Of a DNA stretch of 64,000 bases, positions 9,256 to 17,493 are shown piece by piece. The DNA lies in assembly GCA_904419035.1 (NCBI GenBank), contig CAJFQL010000008.1, positions 6,805-70,804 on the forward strand, in the 5' to 3' direction. The stretch's first letter is position 1, and each line of letters opens with the position of its first letter. The stretch comes from Heritagella caecorum (GTDB taxonomy: Bacteria; Bacillota; Clostridia; Oscillospirales; Acutalibacteraceae). Below the pieces are notes generated by a model. It had not been told where the DNA came from. It was given only the letters and a program-made list of their open reading frames with translations, and made no database searches. The position numbers and the translations under genes are program-made.

Positions 9256-10587
9256 TCAGAATTTATTAAGATATTCGCGGATTTCCCAGGAACTGACATC
9301 TTCAGCAAAACGCTTCCATTCCTGTTCTTTTGCTTCCACATACTTGCGGAAAATGTGGTCTCCTAATACACGGTGCAGGAAATCATCCTTTTTCAGTTCC
9401 TGTACTGCTTCCCACAAATTGGACGGCAGGTTTTCCACACCCTGTTTTTGTCTTTCCTCTTCGCTTAATTCAAAAATATTGCCTGCCAGTGCCTCGGGCG
9501 CCGGCAGTTTCTCGCGAATCCCCTCCAGCCCGGCGGCCAGCAGGGTGGCAAACACCAGATACGGGTTGCAGGCCGGGTCCGGACTGCGCAATTCCACCCG
9601 GGTACTGGCTCCCCGGGTAGCCGGTACGCGGATCAGTGCACTGCGGTTCGAACGTGTCCAGGCAATGTGGCAGGGTGCCTCATACCCGGGCACCAGCCGT
9701 TTATACGAATTGACCAGCGGGTTGCATAAGGCGGTGATGCCTTTAATGTGTTTCATAATCCCGGCGATAAAATGCAGGCCGGTTTCCGATAGCCCGTTTT
9801 CCCTAGTTTCATCGTAAAAACAGTTTTTGCCGTCTTTGCACAGGGACATATTGACATGAAGTCCGGAGCCGGCCTGTCCAAACAGGGGTTTGGGCATGAA
9901 CGTCGCCCACAAGCCGTGCTGCGAAGCAATGGACTTTACCACCATTTTAAAGGTTACCAGATTATCGGCCGATGTCAGTGCTTCGGTATAGCGGAAATCA
10001 ATTTCGTGCTGGGCCATGGCACATTCGTGGTGGGACGTTTCGATTTCGAATCCCATCTCTTCTAAATTGGTGCAGATTTCCCGCCGGGCCTGTTCCCCCA
10101 CATCCCCAGGGCCCAGGTCAAAGTAACCGGCCCTGTCAAATGTCGTGGTGGTGGGATGACCGTTATCATCCATATTAAAAAGGAAGAATTCGCATTCCGG
10201 CCCCACATTAAAAGTATACCCCATTTTGGCCGCTTCCCCAATGGTGCGGCGCAAAATAAACCGCGGATCCCCTTCAAAATCAGCACCGCCGGGCATACAC
10301 ACATTGCAAATCAACCGCGCAATGTGCCCATGCTCCGTATGCCAAGGATACAATAGGAATGTATCCAGATCCGGGTACAGGTACATGTCGCTTTCTTCAA
10401 TACGGACAAAGCCTTCGATGGAGGATCCATCAAACATGCAGGCATTATTCAGCGCCCGGCGAATTTGCCGGTCCGTAATGGCGACATTTTTGGGGGCACC
10501 GAAAATATCGGTAAACTGAAGCCGGATGAATTTGACATCGTTTTCTTCCAGCATACTGACGATATCTTCTTTCGTATACTTACTCAC
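9256..10587 (-). CDS. glnA: Glutamine synthetase type I
   Basis: Forms glutamine from glutamate, ammonia and ATP. The GTG at 10587 is preferred: GGGAGG sits 9 nt before it and VSKYTKEDIVSMLEEN matches GS-I N-termini. The 443-residue length fits the GSI-alpha class of Bacillota. Visible motifs include MFDGSSIEGF, the active-site region GPECEFFLF, and NPLVNSYKRLVPGYEAP. I do not see the adenylylation-site loop of GSI-beta enzymes, so control is expected to be transcriptional or allosteric. Transcribed divergently from gdhA; the two enzymes compete for or recycle glutamate nitrogen. Confidence 0.98.
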   Translation of the reverse strand: MSKYTKEDIVSMLEENDVKFIRLQFTDIFGAPKNVAITDRQIRRALNNACMFDGSSIEGFVRIEESDMYLYPDLDTFLLYPWHTEHGHIARLICNVCMPGGADFEGDPRFILRRTIGEAAKMGYTFNVGPECEFFLFNMDDNGHPTTTTFDRAGYFDLGPGDVGEQARREICTNLEEMGFEIETSHHECAMAQHEIDFRYTEALTSADNLVTFKMVVKSIASQHGLWATFMPKPLFGQAGSGLHVNMSLCKDGKNCFYDETRENGLSETGLHFIAGIMKHIKGITALCNPLVNSYKRLVPGYEAPCHIAWTRSNRSALIRVPATRGASTRVELRSPDPACNPYLVFATLLAAGLEGIREKLPAPEALAGNIFELSEEERQKQGVENLPSNLWEAVQELKKDDFLHRVLGDHIFRKYVEAKEQEWKRFAEDVSSWEIREYLNKF

Positions 10588-10602
10588 GACCCGATTCCTC
10601 CC

Positions 10603-10659
10603 ATAAAAAAACAACAGGATTGCACTGGATTTTTTGCACCCTCTGCACCCCCTGCTGTT
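10603..10659 (-). terminator. Intrinsic terminator-like attenuator in the glnA leader
   Basis: On the minus strand AACAGCAGG (from 10659) pairs with CCTGTTGTT (to 10610) around a long loop that itself contains TGCA repeats, and seven T residues follow immediately. It lies between the glnA promoter and its ribosome site, so it would stop transcription before glnA unless disrupted. A further stem-loop (10684-10712) lies just upstream. The layout resembles ANTAR-controlled leaders, but I could not identify a clean pair of AxxGxx hexaloops. Confidence 0.7.
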
Positions 10660-10721
10660 TTGAATGTGATTCGATTCTTTTTTCCTTCTGCCATTTTTAT
10701 ACTGGCTGCAGGCTATTTTTT

Positions 10722-10750
10722 ATTTTATTCAAAATGAATGACACTGTCAA
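10722..10750 (-). promoter_or_regulatory. glnA promoter (sigma-A type)
   Basis: On the minus strand TTGACA and TAAAAT are separated by 17 bp. It gives a leader of about 130 nt before the glnA GTG, containing the attenuator-like hairpin. It is part of the 514-bp glnA-gdhA intergenic region. Confidence 0.75.
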
Positions 10751-10966
10751 CTAGCACAACCAAATTCCGCCTTTTTTCATGTGCTTGCACAATAATTGGG
10801 AAATCCACACGGCAAAGCTTGGTATTTTCCTGTAAAACAATGATAGTTTATTCATTTTACCGTATATTCTCGCAAAAAATTTTCATTCCTTATTCTGCAA
10901 GTTGCAGCCAAAAAATTTCATCCTTTCAAAAAAATGGGATTTTTTGCTTTTTTCCGTCACTTTTAC

Positions 10967-10995
10967 TTGATTTTCGCAAGAAACTGTGATAAAGT
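10967..10995 (+). promoter_or_regulatory. gdhA promoter (sigma-A type)
   Basis: TTGATT and TAAAGT with 17-bp spacing on the plus strand. The predicted leader of about 100 nt carries two hairpins, at 11008-11034 (9-bp perfect stem) and 11044-11061 (CGGGAA/TTCCCG with a six-base loop). The second is followed by a T-rich tract, so attenuation is possible. Confidence 0.7.
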
Positions 10996-11101
10996 ATTCA
11001 CGATGTCTGACGCATAGAATAGGAATATGCGTCAAAAAGCTCTCGGGAAGATTTGTTCCCGGTTTGCTTTGTTTTATTATCTCATTAGGAGGATATGTGA
11101 A

Positions 11102-12433
11102 ATGTCTTATGTAAGCGAGATTCTGGAAAACGTCAAAGCGAAAAATGCCAACGAACCCGAGTTTCTGCAGGCTGTGACCGAAGTGCTCACAACGCTGGAA
11201 CCCTGCATCGAAGCGAACCCCCAGTACCAAGAGGCTTCCCTGCTGGAACGTTTTGTGGAACCGGAACGGGTGATTATGTTCCGTGTGCCGTGGGTGGATG
11301 ATAATGGCAAGGTACAGGTCAACCGTGGGTTCCGTGTACAGTTTAACTCTGCTATTGGTCCGTACAAAGGCGGCCTTCGTTTCCATCCTTCTGTGAACCT
11401 TTCCATTTTGAAGTTCCTGGGCTTTGAACAGATCCTGAAAAACAGCCTGACCGGCCTGCCCATCGGCGGCGGCAAGGGCGGCAGCGATTTTGACCCCAAG
11501 GGCAAATCGGACCGCGAAGTCATGGCGTTCTGCCAGAGCTTTATGACGGAACTGTACCGTCACATTGGCCCCGACACAGATGTGCCCGCCGGTGATATTG
11601 GTGTAGGCGGCCGTGAAATTGGGTATCTGTTTGGCCAGTACAAGCGCATCCGCGATGCTTACGAAGGCGTGCTGACCGGCAAGGGCCTGACCTGGGGCGG
11701 CTCTTTGGTACGTACGGAAGCAACCGGCTACGGTTTGCTGTACTTCTGCAATGCCATGATGAAGAAGAATGGCTATTCCCTGGAAGGCAAAACGGCGGTG
11801 ATTTCCGGCGCCGGCAACGTTGCGATTTATGCCTGCCAGAAAGCCAATCAGCTGGGCATGAAAGTTGTCACCATGTCGGATTCCAACGGCTGGATTTATG
11901 ATCCGGAAGGCATCGACCTGGCTGCCATCAAAGAAATCAAGGAAGTCAAGCGTCAGCGCCTGACGGAATATACGAAGTACCGTCCCAACGCGGAATATCA
12001 TGAAGGCCGCGGCGTGTGGTCGGTAAAATGCGATGTGGCTCTTCCCTGCGCCACGCAGAACGAGCTGCACCTGGAAGACGCGAAACAGCTGGTTGCTAAC
12101 GGCTGCCTGGCTGTATGCGAAGGCGCCAACATGCCCACCACGCTGGAAGCGACCCAGTACCTGCAGGAAAACGGCGTGCTGTTTGCGCCCGGTAAAGCCA
12201 GCAACGCCGGCGGCGTAGCCACCTCTGCTCTGGAAATGAGCCAGAACAGCATGCGCATGGGTTGGAGCTTTGAAGAAGTCGACCAGAAGCTGCAGAGCAT
12301 TATGGAAAACATCTTCAAAATGTGCGACGAAGCTTCGGAAAAATATGGGTATCCGAAGAACTACGTCATGGGCGCCAACATCGCCGGTTTTGTCAAAGTG
12401 GCCGATGCTATGCTCGCACAGGGTGTTTGCTAA
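11102..12433 (+). CDS. gdhA: NADP-specific glutamate dehydrogenase
   Basis: Reductive amination of 2-oxoglutarate to glutamate using NADPH; hexameric class of about 445 residues. AGGAGG at 11087-11092 fixes the ATG at 11102 and the 443-residue length. Visible: the substrate-binding GGGKGGSDFDPKGKSD motif, the IGPYKGGLRFHPSVN segment, and the coenzyme-binding VISGAGNVAIYA fold. Divergent from glnA, from which it is separated by about 0.5 kb with promoters for both. A strong terminator follows at 12457. Together with glnA it gives two routes for ammonium assimilation. Confidence 0.97.
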   Translation: MSYVSEILENVKAKNANEPEFLQAVTEVLTTLEPCIEANPQYQEASLLERFVEPERVIMFRVPWVDDNGKVQVNRGFRVQFNSAIGPYKGGLRFHPSVNLSILKFLGFEQILKNSLTGLPIGGGKGGSDFDPKGKSDREVMAFCQSFMTELYRHIGPDTDVPAGDIGVGGREIGYLFGQYKRIRDAYEGVLTGKGLTWGGSLVRTEATGYGLLYFCNAMMKKNGYSLEGKTAVISGAGNVAIYACQKANQLGMKVVTMSDSNGWIYDPEGIDLAAIKEIKEVKRQRLTEYTKYRPNAEYHEGRGVWSVKCDVALPCATQNELHLEDAKQLVANGCLAVCEGANMPTTLEATQYLQENGVLFAPGKASNAGGVATSALEMSQNSMRMGWSFEEVDQKLQSIMENIFKMCDEASEKYGYPKNYVMGANIAGFVKVADAMLAQGVC

Positions 12434-12456
12434 TTCTTCTATTTGATTCTTCTCTG

Positions 12457-12498
12457 GAAAGAGACCTCCGAAAAATTTTCGGAGGTCTCTTTCTTTTC
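12457..12498 (+). terminator. Intrinsic terminator after gdhA
   Basis: GAAAGAGACCTCCGAAAA and its complement TTTTCGGAGGTCTCTTTC form a long stem with almost no spacer, ending in a T-rich run. It lies 24 nt after the gdhA stop. Confidence 0.9.
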
Positions 12499-12509
12499 GT
12501 TATAAAAAT

Positions 12510-12541
12510 GGGGAAAGCGATTTATAACTTTCGCTTTCCCC
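12510..12541 (-). terminator. Terminator of the mreB-like gene
   Basis: GGGGAAAGCGA/TCGCTTTCCCC stem; read on the minus strand it is followed by ATTTTTAT. It is placed directly after the stop of the minus-strand actin gene. Confidence 0.75.
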
Positions 12542-12555
12542 GTTTCTTTTCCCTA

Positions 12556-13581
12556 TCAGTAAGCAGCGGACAATGGATTCAAAATGCCATACTGCTTATT
12601 TTCCATGTCATCAATAAACTTGGTGGCCTTCCCGGCGCCAGTTACTACACAGTTTTCCGGTTCTTCCGATTCAATTACCGGAATACGGGTTTTTTTACGC
12701 AGTAACGTAGCAAACCCGCGCAGCCGGGCCGAACCGCCGGTGAGATACATACCGTCTTCGTACACGTCGCTCATCAGTTCCGGCGGCGTGGATTCCAGCG
12801 TATTCTGCACGGCCTGGACAATTTCCATAGCTGGTTCCAGCAAAGCTTCCAGCATTTCTTCCCCGGTTACATCCACCCACTGGGGCAGTCCGGTCAACGC
12901 GTTGCGGCCCTTTACCCGGCACGTGAGGGTTTCCTGCTGCGGATACACACAACCCGCTTCGATTTTAGCCTGTTCGGCCATCCGTTTACCGATAATCAGG
13001 TTATATTTGCGGCGCACATACCGGATAATATGGTCGTCAAATACATCCCCCGCGATTTTGATCGTTTGGGATACCGCCACACCCGATAGGGACATGACCG
13101 CCATATCCGTCGTGCCGCATCCGATATCCACCACGAATACCCCATGGGGTTTGGCAATATCCACGCCGGCTCCAATAGCCGCTGCCACGGGTTCTTCGAT
13201 CAAACAAATCCGGCGTACACCGGTGGAACTGATGGCATCCACCACGGCGCGCTTTTCCACTTCGGTAATCACACAGGGCACACTGACTACCACACGGGGC
13301 ATAAACACGGCACTGCCCCCAATTTTTTTCATGTAAACCGACAGCATATTCTGGGCCAGATCGTAATCGGAAATCACCCCATTGACCAGCGGCCGCACTA
13401 CCTGAACCCGGTCGCAGGTCCGCCCCACCATGCGATAGGCTTCCTGGCCGGTGGCCACCATTTCTTCCGATTCCAAATCAATGGCGGCGACAGACGGTTC
13501 GCTGAGAATCATCCCTTTATTGCGTAAATAGATCCGCACATTTGCGGTACCCAGATCAATTCCAATATCCGTTCCTGGCAT
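12556..13581 (-). CDS. MreB-family actin-like rod-shape protein
   Basis: 341-residue bacterial actin. Phosphate-1 loop DIGIDLGTANVRIY near the N-terminus, phosphate-2 loop VVDIGCGTTDMAVMS in the middle and adenosine motif YLTGGSARLRG near the C-terminus are all present, as expected for membrane-associated filaments that guide lateral wall synthesis. AAGGAGG precedes the ATG. No mreC, mreD or minCD gene is adjacent; instead it trails comFC and recD2. It may be an Mbl/MreBH-type paralogue rather than the main MreB, which sequence alone cannot decide. Confidence 0.92.
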   Translation of the reverse strand: MPGTDIGIDLGTANVRIYLRNKGMILSEPSVAAIDLESEEMVATGQEAYRMVGRTCDRVQVVRPLVNGVISDYDLAQNMLSVYMKKIGGSAVFMPRVVVSVPCVITEVEKRAVVDAISSTGVRRICLIEEPVAAAIGAGVDIAKPHGVFVVDIGCGTTDMAVMSLSGVAVSQTIKIAGDVFDDHIIRYVRRKYNLIIGKRMAEQAKIEAGCVYPQQETLTCRVKGRNALTGLPQWVDVTGEEMLEALLEPAMEIVQAVQNTLESTPPELMSDVYEDGMYLTGGSARLRGFATLLRKKTRIPVIESEEPENCVVTGAGKATKFIDDMENKQYGILNPLSAAY

Positions 13582-13617
13582 GAACGATATCCTCCTTTTC
13601 AGTCCTTCTGATTAGTA

Positions 13618-14310
13618 TTATAGTATACGGCCCGGCTGATTGCAACCGCGAATCGCGGCCACTACTCCGGTGACATGCTCGGCTCCTTCTTTCCATAAAA
13701 CAGAAGCCGCTTCTTGCATGGTGCTTCCGGTGGTGAGGATGTCGTCGACCAGTAGAATTCGTTTTCCCACTATATCTCCCTGCGCTCCGTATACCCCTTT
13801 TACATTGCGGGCCCGCTCCTTTTTGGAAAGTTCATGCTGAACTTTATTGTCCTTCTTTTTCAGAAGGAGTGGTTCGACCGGCCTGTGCCACATCTTCCCC
13901 ATACGCCGGGCCAACAATTCCGACTGATCATACCCCCGCTGTTTTTTGCGCTGTGGCGAAACGGGAATCCATGTAATCACCGGTTCTTCCTCCTGCAAAA
14001 AACACAGCGTAGCTGCCATTACATCGCCGAAAAAACGATACAGATCTGGCCGGTTATAAAACTTATAGCGCACCAGCGCGGCACGGACCCGGTCCTGATA
14101 AAAAAACGGCGCATACACGTCAAACGGCTGTATGCCATGGGCCAGCAGCACCACTTCTTTACGCCCTATGTGTACGTCCTTTTCGCAAGTTTCGCAAACC
14201 CGCCGGGGCATTTTCAGTTTGCATCCGCAAAACGGGCACGAAAGCGGGAATACAATATGCCACATGCGTTCCCGTCGGGTGAGCGGCCATATCCAACCGG
14301 GTTCAGGCAC
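13618..14310 (-). CDS. comFC: ComF-family phosphoribosyltransferase-like protein (ComFC)
   Basis: About 230 residues. An N-terminal zinc ribbon (CPFCGCKL and CETC) is followed by a phosphoribosyltransferase fold with the PRPP-loop motif RILLVDDILTTGSTMQ. Family members assist DNA uptake in natural competence in Bacillus, but ComFC-like genes are widespread and the reaction is not established. The GTG at 14310 is preferred since GGGGGTGA precedes it at normal distance; a GTG at 14319 lies inside that site. It overlaps the 3' end of recD2, so the two are translationally coupled. Confidence 0.9.
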   Translation of the reverse strand: MPEPGWIWPLTRRERMWHIVFPLSCPFCGCKLKMPRRVCETCEKDVHIGRKEVVLLAHGIQPFDVYAPFFYQDRVRAALVRYKFYNRPDLYRFFGDVMAATLCFLQEEEPVITWIPVSPQRKKQRGYDQSELLARRMGKMWHRPVEPLLLKKKDNKVQHELSKKERARNVKGVYGAQGDIVGKRILLVDDILTTGSTMQEAASVLWKEGAEHVTGVVAAIRGCNQPGRIL

Positions 14311-16534
14311 GCTTTTCACCCCCTGTCAAAAACAGGCACAGCGCCGAATAACGCCGGGTTTTCCGGTCATTTTCTACCATTTGATAGACACATTCCTTTT
14401 CCCCCACCAAAATCAGCAGTTCTTTCGCCCGGGTAATGGCTGTATAAAGCAAATTTCGGTAAGAAAGCTGCTTGGGACCGGGGAACATGGGAATGATCAC
14501 CGCCGGGAATTCGTTGCCCTGGCTTTTGTGAATGGTCATGGCATAGGCCAGTTCCAGTTCCCCCGCGTCTTCCATATCATATAGCACTTCTTTATCGTCA
14601 ATTATCACCGTGAGGGTACCGGCTTTTTTATCGACGCAGGTTAGCAGGCCCACGTCTCCGTTAAAAATGCCCTCGCCTGTTGTGCCATCTTCCTTACTCC
14701 AGGGCAGATCGTAATCATTTTTGATCTGCATCACCTTGTCGCCTTCCCGCAAGATGGTCCCGTCAATTTTCACTTCATTTTTGCCCCGTTCCGGGGGATT
14801 GAGCACTTCCTGCAGGCGGCGGTTCATCTCAAAGGTACCCAGTTCCCCTTTGCGGCCCGGGCACAACACCTGAATGTCCTGCCAAATCGTATAATCATAA
14901 CTCTTCGGAAGCCGGCGTACACACAAGTCCACAATAGTGCGGGCAATCTGCCCGGCCTCATAAAAGGGCAGATAGAAAAAATCGCTGTCATGACGGGTCA
15001 GTTCCGGCATATGGCCCCCAATGATGCGGTGGGCATTGGTCACAATCAGGCTTTGCATGGACTGGCGGAAAATTTGTTTGAGTTGTACCGTGGGGAACAG
15101 TTCACTGGCAATCAGATCCCCCAGCACATTGCCGGCCCCCACGGAAGGAAGCTGTTCGCTATCCCCTACCAGGATAACCCGGCATCCCATCGGGATCGCT
15201 TTGAGCAGGGCCGCGAACAACAGGCTGTCCACCATGGAGAGTTCGTCCACAATCACAGCATCGCACTCCAGGGGATCTTTTTCATTGCGCATAAACACGG
15301 GCCTATCCTGGGAATCCCAGGCAACCTGTAAAAGCCGGTGAATGGTTTTGGCCTCTTCCCCGGTGACTTCCGACATGCGTTTGGCCGCCCGTCCTGTAGG
15401 CGCTGCCAAAAAGACCGTTTGGCCGCAGCTTTTCAAAATGCGGATCACAGCGTTGAGCGTCGTCGTTTTCCCTGTACCCGGTCCCCCTGTCAGGATCAGC
15501 AGCCCGTTTTGCAAAGCCAGGCGGATGGCCTCTTTCTGTTCTTCGGCATATGTAATCCCGTTTTCCTTTTCAATCTGTTCAATGGACCGGTTCGCATCGG
15601 TCAAAGCCGCCGGCGGCATATCCATCATAGCCTGTAAGCGCTGTGCCGTATACCATTCGGCTTCAAAATACGCAGGGAGAAAAACCGCCTGCATATGTCC
15701 CAGATCCACTTCCTGTACATCTCCGCAAGAAAGCAGTTCATCAAGGCCGGCTTCGGCGGTTTCCAGTTCGACCCCCAGCATACGGGCTGCCGCCGGCAGC
15801 AGCTTTTCCCGTGGCAAACAGGTATGACCGTTGCCGGTATTATGGCGCAGCACATACAGCACGCCGGCCTGCACGCGGCACGCGGCATCGTCCGGCGTGT
15901 TCATTTGGCGGGCAATCTGATCGGCTCTGGCAAAATCCACCGATAACTCCTGGCAGCACAGACAGTATGGGTCCTGTTCAATTTTTTCCCGGGCGCGGCT
16001 GCCAAACAGCCGGTAAATGCGCACGGCCTCTTCGGCGCTCATCCCGTACCGGGCCAGGTAGGCCATCATTTCGCGGATACCACACACCTTTTGAAATGCC
16101 TGGCTGAGTTTCTCCGCTTTTTCCCGGGAAATACCCCGTATGGTAGCCAGCCGTTCCGGCTCGTTTTCCAATACGTCCAGCACGTTTTCCCCAAAAGCTT
16201 CGACCAGCCGCGCCGCCAGTGACGGGCCAATCCCCTTTATGGCCCCCGACGATAAGTATTTGAGCATGGCGGCCGCCGTAGCCGGTTTGGAACGCTCACA
16301 GACTTCGGCTTTAAATTGCGGCCCAAAATTCGGGTGGTGCCCCCACGTGCCCACCACGTGCAATTCTTCCCCCACACTCAAAAATGGCATGCATCCAACC
16401 ACCGTGACCAGTTCCTGGCCATTATTGACTTCCAGCACCGTATACTGGTTTTTTTCGTTCCGATACACGATCTGTTCGACCGTTCCGTTCATTTCCAACA
16501 GCATCTTTTCCGGCATGCCTGCGCCCCCGAACAT
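14303..16534 (-). CDS. recD2: RecD2-type (RecD-like) 5'-3' DNA helicase
   Basis: 743 residues. A family-specific N-terminal region with helix-hairpin-helix motifs (KGIGPSLAARLVEAFG, IRGISREKAEKL) precedes a superfamily 1B helicase core with Walker A TGGPGTGKTTTL, Walker B VIVDELSMVD and a C-terminal UvrD-like segment YAMTIHKSQGNEFP. RecD2 acts without RecBC in DNA repair and fork maintenance. It follows a small membrane protein by 15 nt and overlaps comFC. An alternative ATG lies six codons downstream. Confidence 0.95.
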   Translation of the reverse strand: MFGGAGMPEKMLLEMNGTVEQIVYRNEKNQYTVLEVNNGQELVTVVGCMPFLSVGEELHVVGTWGHHPNFGPQFKAEVCERSKPATAAAMLKYLSSGAIKGIGPSLAARLVEAFGENVLDVLENEPERLATIRGISREKAEKLSQAFQKVCGIREMMAYLARYGMSAEEAVRIYRLFGSRAREKIEQDPYCLCCQELSVDFARADQIARQMNTPDDAACRVQAGVLYVLRHNTGNGHTCLPREKLLPAAARMLGVELETAEAGLDELLSCGDVQEVDLGHMQAVFLPAYFEAEWYTAQRLQAMMDMPPAALTDANRSIEQIEKENGITYAEEQKEAIRLALQNGLLILTGGPGTGKTTTLNAVIRILKSCGQTVFLAAPTGRAAKRMSEVTGEEAKTIHRLLQVAWDSQDRPVFMRNEKDPLECDAVIVDELSMVDSLLFAALLKAIPMGCRVILVGDSEQLPSVGAGNVLGDLIASELFPTVQLKQIFRQSMQSLIVTNAHRIIGGHMPELTRHDSDFFYLPFYEAGQIARTIVDLCVRRLPKSYDYTIWQDIQVLCPGRKGELGTFEMNRRLQEVLNPPERGKNEVKIDGTILREGDKVMQIKNDYDLPWSKEDGTTGEGIFNGDVGLLTCVDKKAGTLTVIIDDKEVLYDMEDAGELELAYAMTIHKSQGNEFPAVIIPMFPGPKQLSYRNLLYTAITRAKELLILVGEKECVYQMVENDRKTRRYSALCLFLTGGEKRA

Positions 16535-16549
16535 AGTTTCTTTTCCTGT

Positions 16550-16918
16550 TTAGTATACCCGATTTTCCACGGGATTGCAATTTGATTCTGCGCAACGGCA
16601 CATATCCGCTACTTCTTCCGGTGTCACCACACGGCACACCGGAAAATCCTGTGTAAACAGCTCGCACACCCGGCGGGTTTCTTCATCCATACCACCATCG
16701 ATGCACAGCAGTACTTTGGTTCCCTGCCACATATGCAGCCTATGGACGGCTTGCCGCAGCTGCATTTCGGCATCTTCCACATGCCCTTGGAAGAAAACCG
16801 GCATCCAAATGACATTCTCTACCGGACGGTCCAATAACCAATGAAGGGCCTGCCGGAATCCGAACAAAACCCCTAATAATAAAAAGAATGTGAGCAAAAC
16901 GCCGCCAATCCAGTCCAT
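16550..16918 (-). CDS. Small membrane-anchored protein of unknown function
   Basis: 122 residues with one N-terminal hydrophobic segment (about residues 4-24, GGVLLTFFLLLGVLFGFRQA) and a soluble domain containing several cysteines near the C-terminus (CRCAESNC). GAGGAGGGG precedes the ATG. I do not recognise the soluble domain. It begins the recD2-comFC-mreB-like string with 15 nt before recD2, so its expression is probably linked to those genes. No function is assigned. Confidence 0.75.
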   Translation of the reverse strand: MDWIGGVLLTFFLLLGVLFGFRQALHWLLDRPVENVIWMPVFFQGHVEDAEMQLRQAVHRLHMWQGTKVLLCIDGGMDEETRRVCELFTQDFPVCRVVTPEEVADMCRCAESNCNPVENRVY

Positions 16919-16967
16919 AAAACCCCTCCTCTATCTTTATCGTATGCAGAGAAAGGCAAAACGGCGC

Positions 16968-17000
16968 ATAAAAAATCCGCCCGGTAAAAACCGGACGGAT
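16968..17000 (-). terminator. Terminator of the metK-luxS unit
   Basis: On the minus strand ATCCGTCCGGT pairs with ACCGGGCGGAT (one G-T pair) and is followed by a T6 run. It lies 10 nt past the luxS stop. Confidence 0.88.
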
Positions 17001-17010
17001 CAAAACATTT

Positions 17011-17487
17011 TTATTCGTTTGTCGCTTTGGGGTACACCAGGCATTCCGGCGTCCAATCGGCCAGTACCTTGGCATAGCTTGCTGCCCAGGTACGGGCGCC
17101 AGCTAAGTCATGTTCCCGGTAATTGCCGCATTCCCAAGAATGTTCGGCCCCGGGGATCACGCCCTCCCACCGGGCAATTTGTTCCATCGCCCGGCGTACA
17201 AAGCCGATGACTTCTTCGTGGCGGCTATCCCTCACCAAGAAATAGAAGCCCGTACGGCAACCCATCGGGCCAAAATAGATCACGCGCTCTTTCAGCCCCG
17301 TCTCGTTGCGGGCCAACGTCGCAAACAAGTGCTCAATCGTATGCATCACGGGGTTGGGCAGATACGGGGGGACATTCGGTTTGACAAACCGCAGATCATA
17401 GGTAGTTATATCCCCATCTACCCGGGAAAGGTACAACCCGGGGGTTAACACATCATGGTCAATCGTAAAGCTGGCAATTTTCTCCAT
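17011..17487 (-). CDS. luxS: S-ribosylhomocysteine lyase (AI-2 synthase)
   Basis: Cleaves S-ribosylhomocysteine to homocysteine and DPD, the precursor of autoinducer-2. 158 residues with the three metal ligands in place: H49 and H53 (HTIEH) and C120 (WECGNY). Its SD (GGAGGC) overlaps the metK stop and only 6 nt separate the genes, so it is cotranscribed with metK and should share its SAM-I riboswitch. The pairing links SAM synthesis with recycling of its byproduct. I see no Pfs nucleosidase gene nearby. Confidence 0.97.
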   Translation of the reverse strand: MEKIASFTIDHDVLTPGLYLSRVDGDITTYDLRFVKPNVPPYLPNPVMHTIEHLFATLARNETGLKERVIYFGPMGCRTGFYFLVRDSRHEEVIGFVRRAMEQIARWEGVIPGAEHSWECGNYREHDLAGARTWAASYAKVLADWTPECLVYPKATNE

Positions 17488-17493
17488 AATGGT

